64,000 nt of DNA from Nocardia mangyaensis (GTDB lineage Bacteria; Actinomycetota; Actinomycetes; Mycobacteriales; Mycobacteriaceae), in NCBI RefSeq assembly GCF_001886715.1, contig NZ_CP018082.1, positions 5,828,001-5,892,000 on the forward strand, given 5' to 3'. Shown here piece after piece: positions 41,520 through 51,009 of the stretch. How positions within the stretch are numbered: the stretch's first letter is position 1; each line of letters starts with the position of its first letter. The notes beneath the pieces were generated by a model. That model did not search any database, was not told the origin of the DNA, and worked only from the letters and a program-made list of their open reading frames with translations. The position numbers and the translations under genes are program-made.

Positions 41520-42753
41520 GTCACGCTATCGCCTTGGCGACCTTATCGAAGTAAAGCACGGGTTCGCATTTCCCGGACAAGGGTTTAGCGAAGATCCCAG
41601 CCTGCCAACCTTGGTCACCCCTGGAAATTTTTCCATTGGCGGCGGATTCAGGGAAACAAAAGCAAAGACATTCGCAGAAAATTACCCTGCCGAGTATGAA
41701 TTATCAGCGGGTGACCTGATTGTCACTATGACGGATTTGAGTCGCAGCGGCGACACACTTGGATATCCCGCAGTGGTGCCCAGAACTGGCCGATATCTCC
41801 ATAATCAGCGCATTGGCCTAGTTCGCGTTTCCGACACATCAAAGCTAGACTTGAGCTTTCTCAACTATTATATGAGAACGTCGGCCTATCGAGCGCACAT
41901 ACTGGGTACCGCGACCGGAAGCACCGTTCGCCACACCAGTCCTTCGCGAATCTGCGAATTTATGGCGGACATTCCCGAGTTGGCAGAGCAGCGGGCGATT
42001 GCGGAGGTGTTGGGGGCGCTCGATGACAAGATCGCCGCCAACAACCGCACCTCTGCAATTTCCTCAGATCTCGCTGCGACACTGTTCCAATCAGCACTTG
42101 GACGTCCCGCTACGACCAGTCTGTCCAGCATCCGCACGCTCTCAGCTGAGCGGGTGCTGACATACGGCGACGGCTACCGTACGAAACGATCCGAGCATGG
42201 TGAGCCGGGGATGCGGATTGTGCGTGCTGGCGACATTCGGGATGGCCGTTTGGTACTGAGTGGCGACGACTTCGTCAGCAGCGAGTATTCGCGCAGTGTT
42301 GGCGCCAAATCCTGCCAGGCTGGCGACATCGTCCTCACGACCAAAGGCACAGTTGGACGGGTCGCCACCGTCCAGAATGGCATCACGCCCAGCGTGTATA
42401 GCCCGCAACTCTGCTACTTCCGAGTGAGCGATGACCAGATGTCGCTGCAGCCGTGGTTTGCGGAGTGGTTTCGCAGCGCTGACAGGATTCGCCAGACTGA
42501 TATCGCCATGCACAAGAGCGATATGGCACCCTACGTTAACCTCCAGGATATTGGTTCCCTTCAGGTTCCCGTACCTACGGCCGATTCGCACGGGCCGGTA
42601 ATCGAACAGCTTGGCTCGCTGCACCGACTGGTTCATGGGACCGCACGAGAAAATGAGGTTCTTGCGCGCACTCGCGATGAACTCCTTCCCCTGCTCATGT
42701 CCGGAAAGCTCCGCGTCAAAGATGCGGAAAAGAAAGTGGAAGCGATAGCCTGA
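41512..42753 (+). CDS. hsdS: Type I restriction-modification specificity subunit HsdS
   Basis: A 413-residue specificity subunit with two target-recognition domains (TRD1 about residues 5-155, TRD2 about 215-375), each followed by a conserved helix (AEQRAIAEVLGALDDKIAANNR near 165, and TRDELLPLLMSGKLRVKDAEK at the end). It reads the two halves of the bipartite target. The DNA of TRD1 (about 41,560-41,960) is distinctly more A/T-rich than TRD2 and the flanking genes, suggesting a recent domain exchange. It overlaps hsdM by 8 bases and hsdR by 1 base. Confidence 0.93.
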   Translation: MPRSRYRLGDLIEVKHGFAFPGQGFSEDPSLPTLVTPGNFSIGGGFRETKAKTFAENYPAEYELSAGDLIVTMTDLSRSGDTLGYPAVVPRTGRYLHNQRIGLVRVSDTSKLDLSFLNYYMRTSAYRAHILGTATGSTVRHTSPSRICEFMADIPELAEQRAIAEVLGALDDKIAANNRTSAISSDLAATLFQSALGRPATTSLSSIRTLSAERVLTYGDGYRTKRSEHGEPGMRIVRAGDIRDGRLVLSGDDFVSSEYSRSVGAKSCQAGDIVLTTKGTVGRVATVQNGITPSVYSPQLCYFRVSDDQMSLQPWFAEWFRSADRIRQTDIAMHKSDMAPYVNLQDIGSLQVPVPTADSHGPVIEQLGSLHRLVHGTARENEVLARTRDELLPLLMSGKLRVKDAEKKVEAIA

Positions 42754-45700
42754 TGAACGAGAATGTCGGTGTTAGCGAGAACCAGCTCGAGCAGATGATG
42801 GTCGAGCGGTTGGGGGATTTGCACGGGTGGCAGCCGTTGACTGGCACCGACATTGCCCCTGGTCGGGATCTGGGCCGGGAGTCCTGGCAGGATCTGGTGT
42901 TGCAGGGGCGACTGTTGGAGCGGATGCGCCAACTGAATCCCGGCGTGCCGGTGGAGTTTTTGGATCAGGCGCGGGCGGAGGTGTTGGCGCCGAAGTCGCA
43001 GGAGGCGATCGAGGAAAACTTTCGGCTGCACCAGATCCTGATCAACGGGTACACCGGGATCAGTTACATCGATCATCTTGGGGTGGAACAGAATCCGACC
43101 ATCCACTTCATCGGTGGACAGGTCGAGGACAACGAGTTTCTCGCGGTTCGTCAGGTCGATGTCCGCTCGCGCGAGCACCGGCGGCGATTCGATGTGGTGC
43201 TCTACCTCAACGGTCTGCCGGTGGTGATCGTCGAGTTGAAGAACCCTGGTTCACAGTCTGCCGACCTGACGTCCGCGCACGCCCAGTTGGCGACCTATCT
43301 CGATGAGTTCCCGATGGCGTTCCGGTTCACCGTTCTCACCGTGATCAGCGACGGTGTCACCGCCCGCTACGGCACCCCGTTCACCCCGCTGAACCACTAT
43401 TCGCCGTGGAATGTCGACGACAGCGGGGAACCGCTGGCGTTCGGTACCCGCATCGAGGACGAGGACGCCGGCATCCAGTTGGAGTACCTGGTCGACGGGG
43501 TGCTCCAGACCGAACGATTCCTGCAATTGCAGCGCGACTACGTCGCCTTCGACAAGTCCCCGCAAGGTCTGCAGAAGCGAATTGCCAAGCCGCACCAGTA
43601 CTTCGCGGTCTCCAAGGCCGTCGGCTGCACCATCGAGGCGATGCGCAGCAACGGCAAGGCCGGTGTCGTCTGGCACACGCAGGGGTCGGGTAAGTCGATG
43701 GAGATGGAGCTCTATACCCATCTCGTCGGGACCAAGCCGCAGTTGAAGAACCCGACCATCGTGCTTGTCACCGACCGCACCGAACTCGATGGTCAGCTGT
43801 TCGCCGCTTTCTCGAAATCGACACTGCTACAAGAAGACCCGAAGCAGATCGGCAGCCGCGCAGAACTGCGGACCGCGCTCGCGGACCGGCAGACCGGCGG
43901 GATCCTGTTCACGACGCTGCAGAAGTTCGGGTTGTCCAAGCAGGAGAAGAAGGAGTCCGGGCTAAAGCACCCGCTGGTGTCGGACCGGCGCAACGTGATC
44001 GTGATCGTCGACGAGGCCCATCGCAGCCATTACGACGACCTCGACGGATACGCCGCGCACCTGAAGTCCGCGCTGCCCAACGCGACACTGATCGCGTTCA
44101 CCGGCACCCCGATCTCGTTCGAGGACCGCAACACTCGCCATGTCTTCGGCGAGTACATCGACATCTACGACCTCGCCCGCGCTGTCGATGACGGCGCGAC
44201 CGTGCGGGTCGTCTTCGAACCGCGGCTACCCGAGGTGAAGGTCGCCGCAGAGGTCACCGATGCCGAGATCGACGGTGCCGCCGACGCCGCGGTGGTCGGC
44301 TTGGACGACATCGAACGCCGCAGCATCGAACAGTCGGTGACCGTGCTCAACGCCCTCTACGGGGCTCCCGAGCGGTTGAAGAAGGTCGCCAAGGACCTCG
44401 TCGAGCACTGGAAAAACCGCCGCGCGGTCATGGACGAGTACATCGGCGGCCACGGCAAAGCATTGATCGTGTGCGCCACCCGCGAGATCGCGGCCAACCT
44501 CTACGAGCAGATCATCGCGCTCGAACCCGACTGGGAATCGGACGCACTGGAACAAGGCGTGGTCAAGGTCGTGTACTCCGGCAGCGCCAAGGACCCTCAA
44601 CCGATCCAGAAGCACGTGCGCCGCGAGTCGCAGATCAAGACGATCACCAACCGGCTCAAAGACGAGAAGGACCCGCTCGAGCTGGTGATCGTGCAGAACA
44701 TGCTGCTCACCGGATTCGACGCCCCGCCACTGCACACCCTCTACCTCGACCGGCCGATCCAAGGCGCGCTGCTTATGCAGACCCTGGCCCGAGTGAACCG
44801 AACCTTCGCCGGAAAACAGGACGGCCTTGTCGTCGCGTACGCGCCGATCGCCGACAACCTGGAAGCCGCGCTCAAGGAATACACCCGCACCGCAGGTCGC
44901 GAACAGCCCGTCCAATCGACACCTGACCAAGTCATCGAGCTCACCCAGCAATTGGTCGCCCAGCTGGACGCCCTGTGCGCCGGATATCCGTGGTGGACGA
45001 AGCTCACCGAAAAGCCGGGGCAGTTCATGCGCGCCGTCACGGGCACCCTCGAGTACCTGCGCGATCCCACCACGCCCGGCAACCAGGTCCCCACCGGTGA
45101 GCCGACCCTCGCCGACCGGTTCCGCGACCTCGCCAACCAACTCAGCCGCGCCTGGGCAGTGAGCCGAGGATCGGAAAACCTGACCGACCTGCGACCCAAA
45201 ATCCAGTTCTACGAACAAGTCCGGGTCTGGATGGCCAAATACGATGCCGAACAACGCAAAGCCGAAGGCCGACCACTACCCGCCGACATCAAACGCGCCC
45301 TCGACAAACTCCTCGCCGACTCCACCGCCTCTGGCCAGATCATCGACATCTACGCCGCAGCGGGCATGCCCAAACCGTCCCTGACCGACCTCACCGACGA
45401 CTTCGCGCAGCAAGCACGCGAAGCCGAACACCCCCACCTGGCCATCGAAGCCCTCCGCGACGCCCTGACCGCCGAGGTCCGCCACACCACCCGCAACAAC
45501 CTCGTCCGTCAGAAGGCCTTCTCCGAACGCCTGCGCGAACTGATGAACAAGTACACCAACCAACAACTCACCTCAGCCCAGGTCATCTCCGAACTGATCA
45601 AACTCGCCCGCGAAGCGGCTAAGGAACGCGACCGCGGCGCGACCTTCAACCCGCGACTGGACGAAGACGAACTCGCCTTCTACGACGCCGTCCATGAAAA

Positions 45701-45962
45701 CGAATCCGCCGTCATCGAATTGGGCGACGACATGCTCGGCGACATCGCCCGCGAGCTGGTCGCCGTGATGAAGCGGGACGTGAAAACCGACTGGACCGTC
45801 CGCGACGACGTCCGCGCCAAACTGCGCTCCACCATCAAACGCCTACTCCGCAAGTACGGCTACCCACCGGACAAGCAGATCGCGGCCATTCGCCAGGTCA
45901 TCGACCAAATGGAGGTACTGGCACCGAAGTACGTGGAGGACAAGCGGCCCGACATGTCGTGA
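42753..45962 (+). CDS. hsdR: Type I restriction enzyme HsdR (translocase/nuclease)
   Basis: A 1069-residue restriction subunit. The N-terminal nuclease domain has RRFDVVLYLNGLPVVIVELKNP (D-x(n)-E-x-K). The SF2 motor follows with Walker A GVVWHTQGSGKSMEM (about residue 310), VIVDEAHRSHYDDLDGY, a motif III SFTGTP-like block (IAFTGTPISFEDRNT) and LTGFDAPPLHTLYLDRPIQG. A long helical C-terminus probably binds the M2S core. It cuts unmethylated foreign DNA after translocation. ATG 42753 overlaps the hsdS stop by one base. Confidence 0.95.
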   Translation: MNENVGVSENQLEQMMVERLGDLHGWQPLTGTDIAPGRDLGRESWQDLVLQGRLLERMRQLNPGVPVEFLDQARAEVLAPKSQEAIEENFRLHQILINGYTGISYIDHLGVEQNPTIHFIGGQVEDNEFLAVRQVDVRSREHRRRFDVVLYLNGLPVVIVELKNPGSQSADLTSAHAQLATYLDEFPMAFRFTVLTVISDGVTARYGTPFTPLNHYSPWNVDDSGEPLAFGTRIEDEDAGIQLEYLVDGVLQTERFLQLQRDYVAFDKSPQGLQKRIAKPHQYFAVSKAVGCTIEAMRSNGKAGVVWHTQGSGKSMEMELYTHLVGTKPQLKNPTIVLVTDRTELDGQLFAAFSKSTLLQEDPKQIGSRAELRTALADRQTGGILFTTLQKFGLSKQEKKESGLKHPLVSDRRNVIVIVDEAHRSHYDDLDGYAAHLKSALPNATLIAFTGTPISFEDRNTRHVFGEYIDIYDLARAVDDGATVRVVFEPRLPEVKVAAEVTDAEIDGAADAAVVGLDDIERRSIEQSVTVLNALYGAPERLKKVAKDLVEHWKNRRAVMDEYIGGHGKALIVCATREIAANLYEQIIALEPDWESDALEQGVVKVVYSGSAKDPQPIQKHVRRESQIKTITNRLKDEKDPLELVIVQNMLLTGFDAPPLHTLYLDRPIQGALLMQTLARVNRTFAGKQDGLVVAYAPIADNLEAALKEYTRTAGREQPVQSTPDQVIELTQQLVAQLDALCAGYPWWTKLTEKPGQFMRAVTGTLEYLRDPTTPGNQVPTGEPTLADRFRDLANQLSRAWAVSRGSENLTDLRPKIQFYEQVRVWMAKYDAEQRKAEGRPLPADIKRALDKLLADSTASGQIIDIYAAAGMPKPSLTDLTDDFAQQAREAEHPHLAIEALRDALTAEVRHTTRNNLVRQKAFSERLRELMNKYTNQQLTSAQVISELIKLAREAAKERDRGATFNPRLDEDELAFYDAVHENESAVIELGDDMLGDIARELVAVMKRDVKTDWTVRDDVRAKLRSTIKRLLRKYGYPPDKQIAAIRQVIDQMEVLAPKYVEDKRPDMS

Positions 45963-46052
45963 AGTCGTCTGCCAGCCTCAGCATCGAAAACGTGACCATC
46001 GAATGTCAGTGTTGCGCAGTAGGATTCACTCAATCGACTCTGAGGAGAAGGT

Positions 46053-46958
46053 ATGTCCCGGCGCCTGGCGGCCGTCATCGATACCATCCAACGCGACTAT
46101 CACAACGACCCGTCGCTCGAGTCCGAGGCTGCGCGACGCGACCGGGTTCGAACGCTGACCCAGCTTCGGGACCGAATGGCGGCCGAAGCGTGGGAAGCAG
46201 CACGAGTTCCGGGAAGCGTGCAGTCCGGCACCGAGGCTGTGGCAGCCGTGCAGGTTGAACTGGTCAGGGCGGAGGACGAGATCATCATGACCGAGATCAT
46301 CGGCCAGTTGCCCGATCGAGCAGTGCACGACCACTTCGCACGACAGGCGGGCCTGCTTCTGGACGGCGAGATCCCCGTCATGCCGGAGTGTGTGTACGGC
46401 GGCTACAAAAGCGCGCAGTACTGGCGAGAACAGCTGGCTGCACGGCAGATTGAGCCGGAAGTCCATTTGCGGGGCGAGGAACCCTTCTACCACGAAGTAG
46501 ACCCCATCGAAGATGTCGCGCTACCGCCGCGCGTCATCTGGTCGGCGACCGACCACGCGGCGGCCCTCGAGAAGGTTGCCACACAACATCGGCTGGAGCC
46601 GGGCCAATGGATAGAGCTGGAGTGGCCACCGCGGGCCAGCCTGTGGAGCGAAGGTTATGCCTACCGCACCACCTTCGAACCCTGCGAGCCACATGCCGAG
46701 CTGGACGACAGGGACGAAGCCGATGAGTCCGTGGTCGGGGAGTGCGACGACTGCATCCAGCCCGACTGGTTCGTCGAGGTACCCGCCACTTGGAACTTCA
46801 CCGCCGAGATGACCCGATTCGAGGTCGCTTTCGATCATGCGGGCGAGGAACAGCACCATGAGGTCGAGCGCGATTCCGTAGAGGTATTCCAGTACAGTGA
46901 GCTAGATCCCGCGCAGATTGTCATCGGCACTTGGCGAGCTCGGTCGATGACGCAGTGA
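46053..46958 (+). CDS. Hypothetical acidic protein, 301 residues
   Basis: No family recognised. The N-terminal part is helical (RRLAAVIDTIQRDYHND, then a heptad-like RVRTLTQLRDRMAAEAWEAA). The rest is acidic, with several Trp and a C-x-x-C pair, ESVVGECDDCIQPDWF, that could bind zinc. The end ELDPAQIVIGTWRARS looks like a final beta segment. It begins 90 bases after hsdR behind a good GAGAAGG site. Its place between the RM operon and the OLD nuclease makes an accessory defence role possible, not shown. Confidence 0.6.
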   Translation: MSRRLAAVIDTIQRDYHNDPSLESEAARRDRVRTLTQLRDRMAAEAWEAARVPGSVQSGTEAVAAVQVELVRAEDEIIMTEIIGQLPDRAVHDHFARQAGLLLDGEIPVMPECVYGGYKSAQYWREQLAARQIEPEVHLRGEEPFYHEVDPIEDVALPPRVIWSATDHAAALEKVATQHRLEPGQWIELEWPPRASLWSEGYAYRTTFEPCEPHAELDDRDEADESVVGECDDCIQPDWFVEVPATWNFTAEMTRFEVAFDHAGEEQHHEVERDSVEVFQYSELDPAQIVIGTWRARSMTQ

Positions 46959-47128
46959 GCATGAGTGCCGCTGTGCGGCGTCAAGAACCTGGAAGCTGAC
47001 CCACATGCGCCTGCGCGGCGAGGAGCAAATCGCGCGCATCGCCACCCGGGCGGCCCCGACAGGCCCGATTTCGTCTCTGACGGTGCGAGTGAGAGCCAAG
47101 AAGGGACTCACCCTGTCCGGCGGTCTGG

Positions 47129-48148
47129 TCAGGGCAGGAGTTTGTAAAGCCGCACCAACTCGGTGCCAATCTGCGTCGCGAGCTCGCACCCGCCCTGCTC
47201 GAGGCTGATCCGGATCAACTCGATCATGCGAGCCGTGGAGTCGTATTCGCGGCGCCTTTTCTCGGTGTCGGGGCGGACGGCATCGACACCTATCCAGAGC
47301 TGACAGTGGCCGGGGTACCGTCTCATGGAGCTGGGGATGACCCTGGCCGGGAATCCCCCTATCTCCGTGGTGATTTCACCGCTGGAATTCGGGGCGATGA
47401 GGGTGTCCTCGGCGTGCAGGTACCCGATGGCGATACGGGAACCGGATTTGTAATAGTCGGCCATCCACCCACAACCCCACGGGACGTAGGTAAGGACCGC
47501 AGCCTTGTGGGCCTGGTCGGGCGCGACGAAAGCCGGGATCGCCGCGCAGCTGTCGAGCCGAGCCAGTTTCGTGTCGACGTTGCCGGCGGTCGACCCGATG
47601 CGCAGCGGTCGGGTCTTCAACAGCGGGATCGACGCGGTGGCAACGTCGACAGCCTCGGCGCACAAGTCGACCGGCTTGGACAAAACGGCGGAGAAGACGA
47701 CCCAGCTGATCAGCTGTCGTTCATCGAAATGCGTGGAGGCCGTGCAGAATTCGCCACCAGCATTGTTGTAGGCAACGGTGGTACCAGCGACGTCGATCTT
47801 GGTTCCCCACCCCGGTGAGGGAGTTGTCCCGATCGATACCTCCACCTTCGAGATCCCATGGCGAGCCGTGTTCTTCGGGTACCGCGCAGTGCAGGATTCA
47901 TATTCGCCGTCGGCGCCGATGTAGGAGACAGGCCCCAGCGTCTCTACCGCCGCGCGGTCGAGGTACCCGCAGATGTCCAGCGGACGCAGGGTGTCGAGAT
48001 AGGCCAGGGTCTGGCGGGCTTTGTCGGGTAGGTACCCCGGATAGTCCGGCGCCGGTACCGGGACTGGCCGACCCTGAGTAGTTGACGAACATCCCGCGAG
48101 CGCCAGCAACACCGCCACCAGCAACATAGGAACAAGACGCTTATGCAT
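47129..48148 (-). CDS. DUF3558-family lipoprotein
   Basis: A 339-residue exported lipoprotein. The signal peptide ends in the lipobox LALAGC (Cys20). The family has paired Cys (CGYLDRAAVETLGPV, SCTARYP and later C residues DSCAAI, WGCGWM, HCQLW), which fits a disulfide-linked extracytoplasmic DUF3558 domain, common in Nocardia and other mycolata with unknown function. Two copies of the domain may be present (around residues 50-190 and 190-330). It interrupts the defence block and runs convergent to the 46053 gene. Confidence 0.8.
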   Translation of the reverse strand: MHKRLVPMLLVAVLLALAGCSSTTQGRPVPVPAPDYPGYLPDKARQTLAYLDTLRPLDICGYLDRAAVETLGPVSYIGADGEYESCTARYPKNTARHGISKVEVSIGTTPSPGWGTKIDVAGTTVAYNNAGGEFCTASTHFDERQLISWVVFSAVLSKPVDLCAEAVDVATASIPLLKTRPLRIGSTAGNVDTKLARLDSCAAIPAFVAPDQAHKAAVLTYVPWGCGWMADYYKSGSRIAIGYLHAEDTLIAPNSSGEITTEIGGFPARVIPSSMRRYPGHCQLWIGVDAVRPDTEKRRREYDSTARMIELIRISLEQGGCELATQIGTELVRLYKLLP

Positions 48149-48494
48149 GCCGGTATCCCCCTGCTTCGCCCCACGGACACATTGCGTGCCCGAACCTTAC
48201 TGCAGGCCACCGCCGCGACCGTGGTGGCACCGAGACCGAACCATCGGAGCCAGGATGACCGGTTCCCGATAACGCGACCGCCCGGGAGTAGTGCCCGGGT
48301 TGTTTCGTCGGTTATTAGTCGATCCCGCAGCCCACCGGATGGTGGGCGTCGGTGCAGCCGTCAGTCAAGGCGCGGACTCCGCTCTGACCCGCTTCATCGC
48401 CACAACTTGCTTCGGAATGTCGGAGGCACACCCTAACCTCGGTGCTGACCGTGCGCACCGCGAATCTGTGCATGCACACAACGAACGGGGCCCC
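48149..48494. other. Divergent intergenic region between the lipoprotein and the OLD nuclease
   Basis: About 346 bases with no gene I can support. An in-frame ATG at 48418 could extend the nuclease by 26 residues but the extra sequence (EAHPNLGADRAHRES) is not like the family N-terminus. It must carry both promoters; no clear -35/-10 pair stands out. Confidence 0.4.
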
Positions 48495-50852
48495 ATGCTG
48501 CTGAAGACCCTCTACGTGAGGTTCTACAAGTCGTTCAACTATGACTACCTGCGAAAGAGCGCTACCAATGCGGTTCCGGATCCGTGGGATGTCCTCGAAG
48601 GTGGCCTGTTCTACCCGTTCGTTCGCATCCCGATGGAGAAGCAGATCACGACGGTGGTCGGAGCGAACGAGTCCGGCAAGAGCCAATTGCTCGCTGCGAT
48701 CAAGTGCCTACTCACCGGCAGTGCCATCGAGCGCCGTGACTTCTGCCGCTACTCCGCATTCTTCTCCGTCGGCAAGGAGATGGCCGTCCCCGAGTTCGGT
48801 GCCGAGTTCGGCGACCTCGGCGACGACGACGCCCAAACGATCCGAGCACTGACCGGCTTGGACGCCGACGCCGAGGTCAAAGCGTTCTGGCTCTTTCGTT
48901 TCAACAAGCGCACGATCATCTACGTGACCGGCGCGGACGGCGACTGGGTCGAGAAGTCCGTCAACGCCAAGGCTCTGGAAAAAATCACCCTGCCCACGTT
49001 CTTCGAGATTGACGCCAAGGTCCCCCTCCCGGACAGCGTGCCCATCGACTATCTGATCGCCCCCAAGTCCTCCAAGACGCTGCGGCCTCGCTCCCGCCTC
49101 CTGGGGTTCGTCGAGTCGCTCATAGACAATCCCGACTGGTTCACCTCCAAGGAAACCGTCACTAAGGCCGCGGACTCCCTCACCGGCGTTTACCCCACTT
49201 ACGAGTCGGGCCGCGACGACGTGTTCCTCCTCTCACGCCTCGATCTGGCCGAGAAGCTGCTCCTCGGGGTGGCAGGCATCGACAAGTCCGCCTTCGAAGA
49301 ACTCCGCGAAGCCGTCAAGACATCCGAGGGGTACGCGAACGGGCTGGTCGACAAGATGAATGAGCGGCTCGCCAACGCCCTGAACTTCCCCAAATGGTGG
49401 TCACAGGACAGCGACTTCTCGCTCTACCTGACCCTGCGCGACTTCGACCTAGTGTTCACAGTGCGTGACCGCACCGGCAGCGACTACTCGTTCAGCGAGC
49501 GCAGCGGCGGTATGAGCTACTTCCTCTCCTATTTCGTGCAGTACCTCTCGCACAAGCCCACCGGGGGCCAGGAGATCCTGCTAATGGACGAACCGGACGC
49601 CTACCTGTCGATGCTCGGACAGCAGGACCTCCTCGCCATCTTCAGCGACCTCGCCGCCCCCGCCGACCCCGACAAGGCACCCGTGCAGGTCGTCTACGTG
49701 ACCCACTCTCCCTTCCTGATCGACAAGAACCACGGCGAGCGGATCAGGGTGCTGGAGAAGGGCGACGCTGACGAGGGCACCCGGATCGTCAGCAACGCTG
49801 CACGCAACCACTACGAGCCGCTCCGGTCCGCATTTGGCGCTTTCGTCGCCGAGACGACCTTCATCGGCAACTGCAACCTCATGCTCGAAGGACAGGCCGA
49901 CCAGGTGCTCCTTGCCGGTCTAAGCTCGCTCGCACGCCGCCTCGGCAGCAAGGACGACACCCTAGACCTCAACACCCTTAGCCTCGTCCCAGCCGGGTCC
50001 GCCGAGCACATCCCGTACATGGTCTACCTGGCCCGTGGCCGGGACGTAGATACCCCAGCCATCGTCGTCCTCCTTGACAGTGACAAGGAGGGCCAGGACA
50101 TCGCAGCCGAACTCAAGAAGGGTTACCGCGATCGCCGCCTCATCGATGACGAGTTCGTGATTGGCGTTGGTGACCTGAACGCGGCCACACTCACCCTGTC
50201 CACAGACACCTTGCAGGAGACCGAAGACCTCATCCCCGCCGAAGTGGCCGTACTAGCTATCAAGCGGTTCGCTGCGGAAGTCCTCTCCGCACACGACGCC
50301 GCAGCGCTGGCGGTGAGCCTGACCAGTATCGAGCCCGATCCGGGACAGAAACTCTTCAGGGCCGCAGAGGCTGCCGCCAAAGCCGCCAGTCCGCACGCTG
50401 AACGGCCGCTTCGGCTCGACAAGGTCGGATTCGCGCGGGCCATCCTCGACGTCGTCGAACATGACGCCTCTGACGAACTGCGAACCCGCACGCTCGACAA
50501 CTTCGCGGTTCTGTTCCGCCGTCTCGACAAGGCCCAGCGCGACGCTATGCGCAAGAACAACCGCGATCGGACCAGCAAGATCCTCAACCGGCTTCGGAAG
50601 AACTTCATAAAGGACAACCCAAAGGCGGTCACGCGCCGCGCCGTCGAGGAGTTCCTCGACACCATTCTCGCCCAACTCATCGACACCAGCCCCGAGGCCG
50701 AAACGGTCCGCGATGCCGTGCGACGCGTCCGCGCTGACTTCGAACTCCACGAGGAGCCCCACACTCTCGTCGACGACTACGACGGACTGCTTACCCGTCT
50801 CGAAGCGCTCGTCTACGAACCGGTTCGACAGGTGCAAGATGACCCAGCTTGA
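48495..50852 (+). CDS. OLD-family ATP-dependent nuclease (ABC ATPase plus TOPRIM)
   Basis: A 785-residue protein. The ATPase domain starts MLLKTLYVRFYKSFNYD with Walker A TTVVGANESGKSQLL (about residue 60). The ABC signature is SFSERSGGMSYFLSYFV, Walker B is ILLMDEPDAYLS, and the H-loop is VVYVTHSPFLID. The C-terminal TOPRIM domain has CNLMLEGQADQVLL (catalytic Glu) and IVVLLDSDKEGQDIAA (D-x-D). Such proteins nick or cut DNA in phage defence (P2 Old, GajA). No UvrD-like partner follows, so it looks like a stand-alone (class 1) OLD. The start at ATG 48495 gives the expected beta-strand opening. Confidence 0.85.
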   Translation: MLLKTLYVRFYKSFNYDYLRKSATNAVPDPWDVLEGGLFYPFVRIPMEKQITTVVGANESGKSQLLAAIKCLLTGSAIERRDFCRYSAFFSVGKEMAVPEFGAEFGDLGDDDAQTIRALTGLDADAEVKAFWLFRFNKRTIIYVTGADGDWVEKSVNAKALEKITLPTFFEIDAKVPLPDSVPIDYLIAPKSSKTLRPRSRLLGFVESLIDNPDWFTSKETVTKAADSLTGVYPTYESGRDDVFLLSRLDLAEKLLLGVAGIDKSAFEELREAVKTSEGYANGLVDKMNERLANALNFPKWWSQDSDFSLYLTLRDFDLVFTVRDRTGSDYSFSERSGGMSYFLSYFVQYLSHKPTGGQEILLMDEPDAYLSMLGQQDLLAIFSDLAAPADPDKAPVQVVYVTHSPFLIDKNHGERIRVLEKGDADEGTRIVSNAARNHYEPLRSAFGAFVAETTFIGNCNLMLEGQADQVLLAGLSSLARRLGSKDDTLDLNTLSLVPAGSAEHIPYMVYLARGRDVDTPAIVVLLDSDKEGQDIAAELKKGYRDRRLIDDEFVIGVGDLNAATLTLSTDTLQETEDLIPAEVAVLAIKRFAAEVLSAHDAAALAVSLTSIEPDPGQKLFRAAEAAAKAASPHAERPLRLDKVGFARAILDVVEHDASDELRTRTLDNFAVLFRRLDKAQRDAMRKNNRDRTSKILNRLRKNFIKDNPKAVTRRAVEEFLDTILAQLIDTSPEAETVRDAVRRVRADFELHEEPHTLVDDYDGLLTRLEALVYEPVRQVQDDPA

Positions 50853-51009
50853 TCGCAAAGGCGTTCTGGTCGCACGGGCATACGCTGACAGCCGTGGGCA
50901 GCGAGTGGAATCGGCCAGGAGTACGGGCACTCCACGCGCCTTGCGTCAAACACACGCGCAGGCTCACCTGTCGGCCGCCACGACGGACCATATGACCCGA
51001 CATCGCTGA
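50839..51009 (+). CDS. Possible small gene overlapping the OLD nuclease end (56 residues)
   Basis: ATG 50839 lies inside the last codons of the nuclease and the frame runs to TGA 51007-51009. The peptide (starts MTQLDRKGVLVARAYADSRG) is basic and contains no known motif. Overlap with the nuclease gives some support, but the downstream region is otherwise gene-free. I would not rely on it. Confidence 0.25.
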   Translation: MTQLDRKGVLVARAYADSRGQRVESARSTGTPRALRQTHAQAHLSAATTDHMTRHR

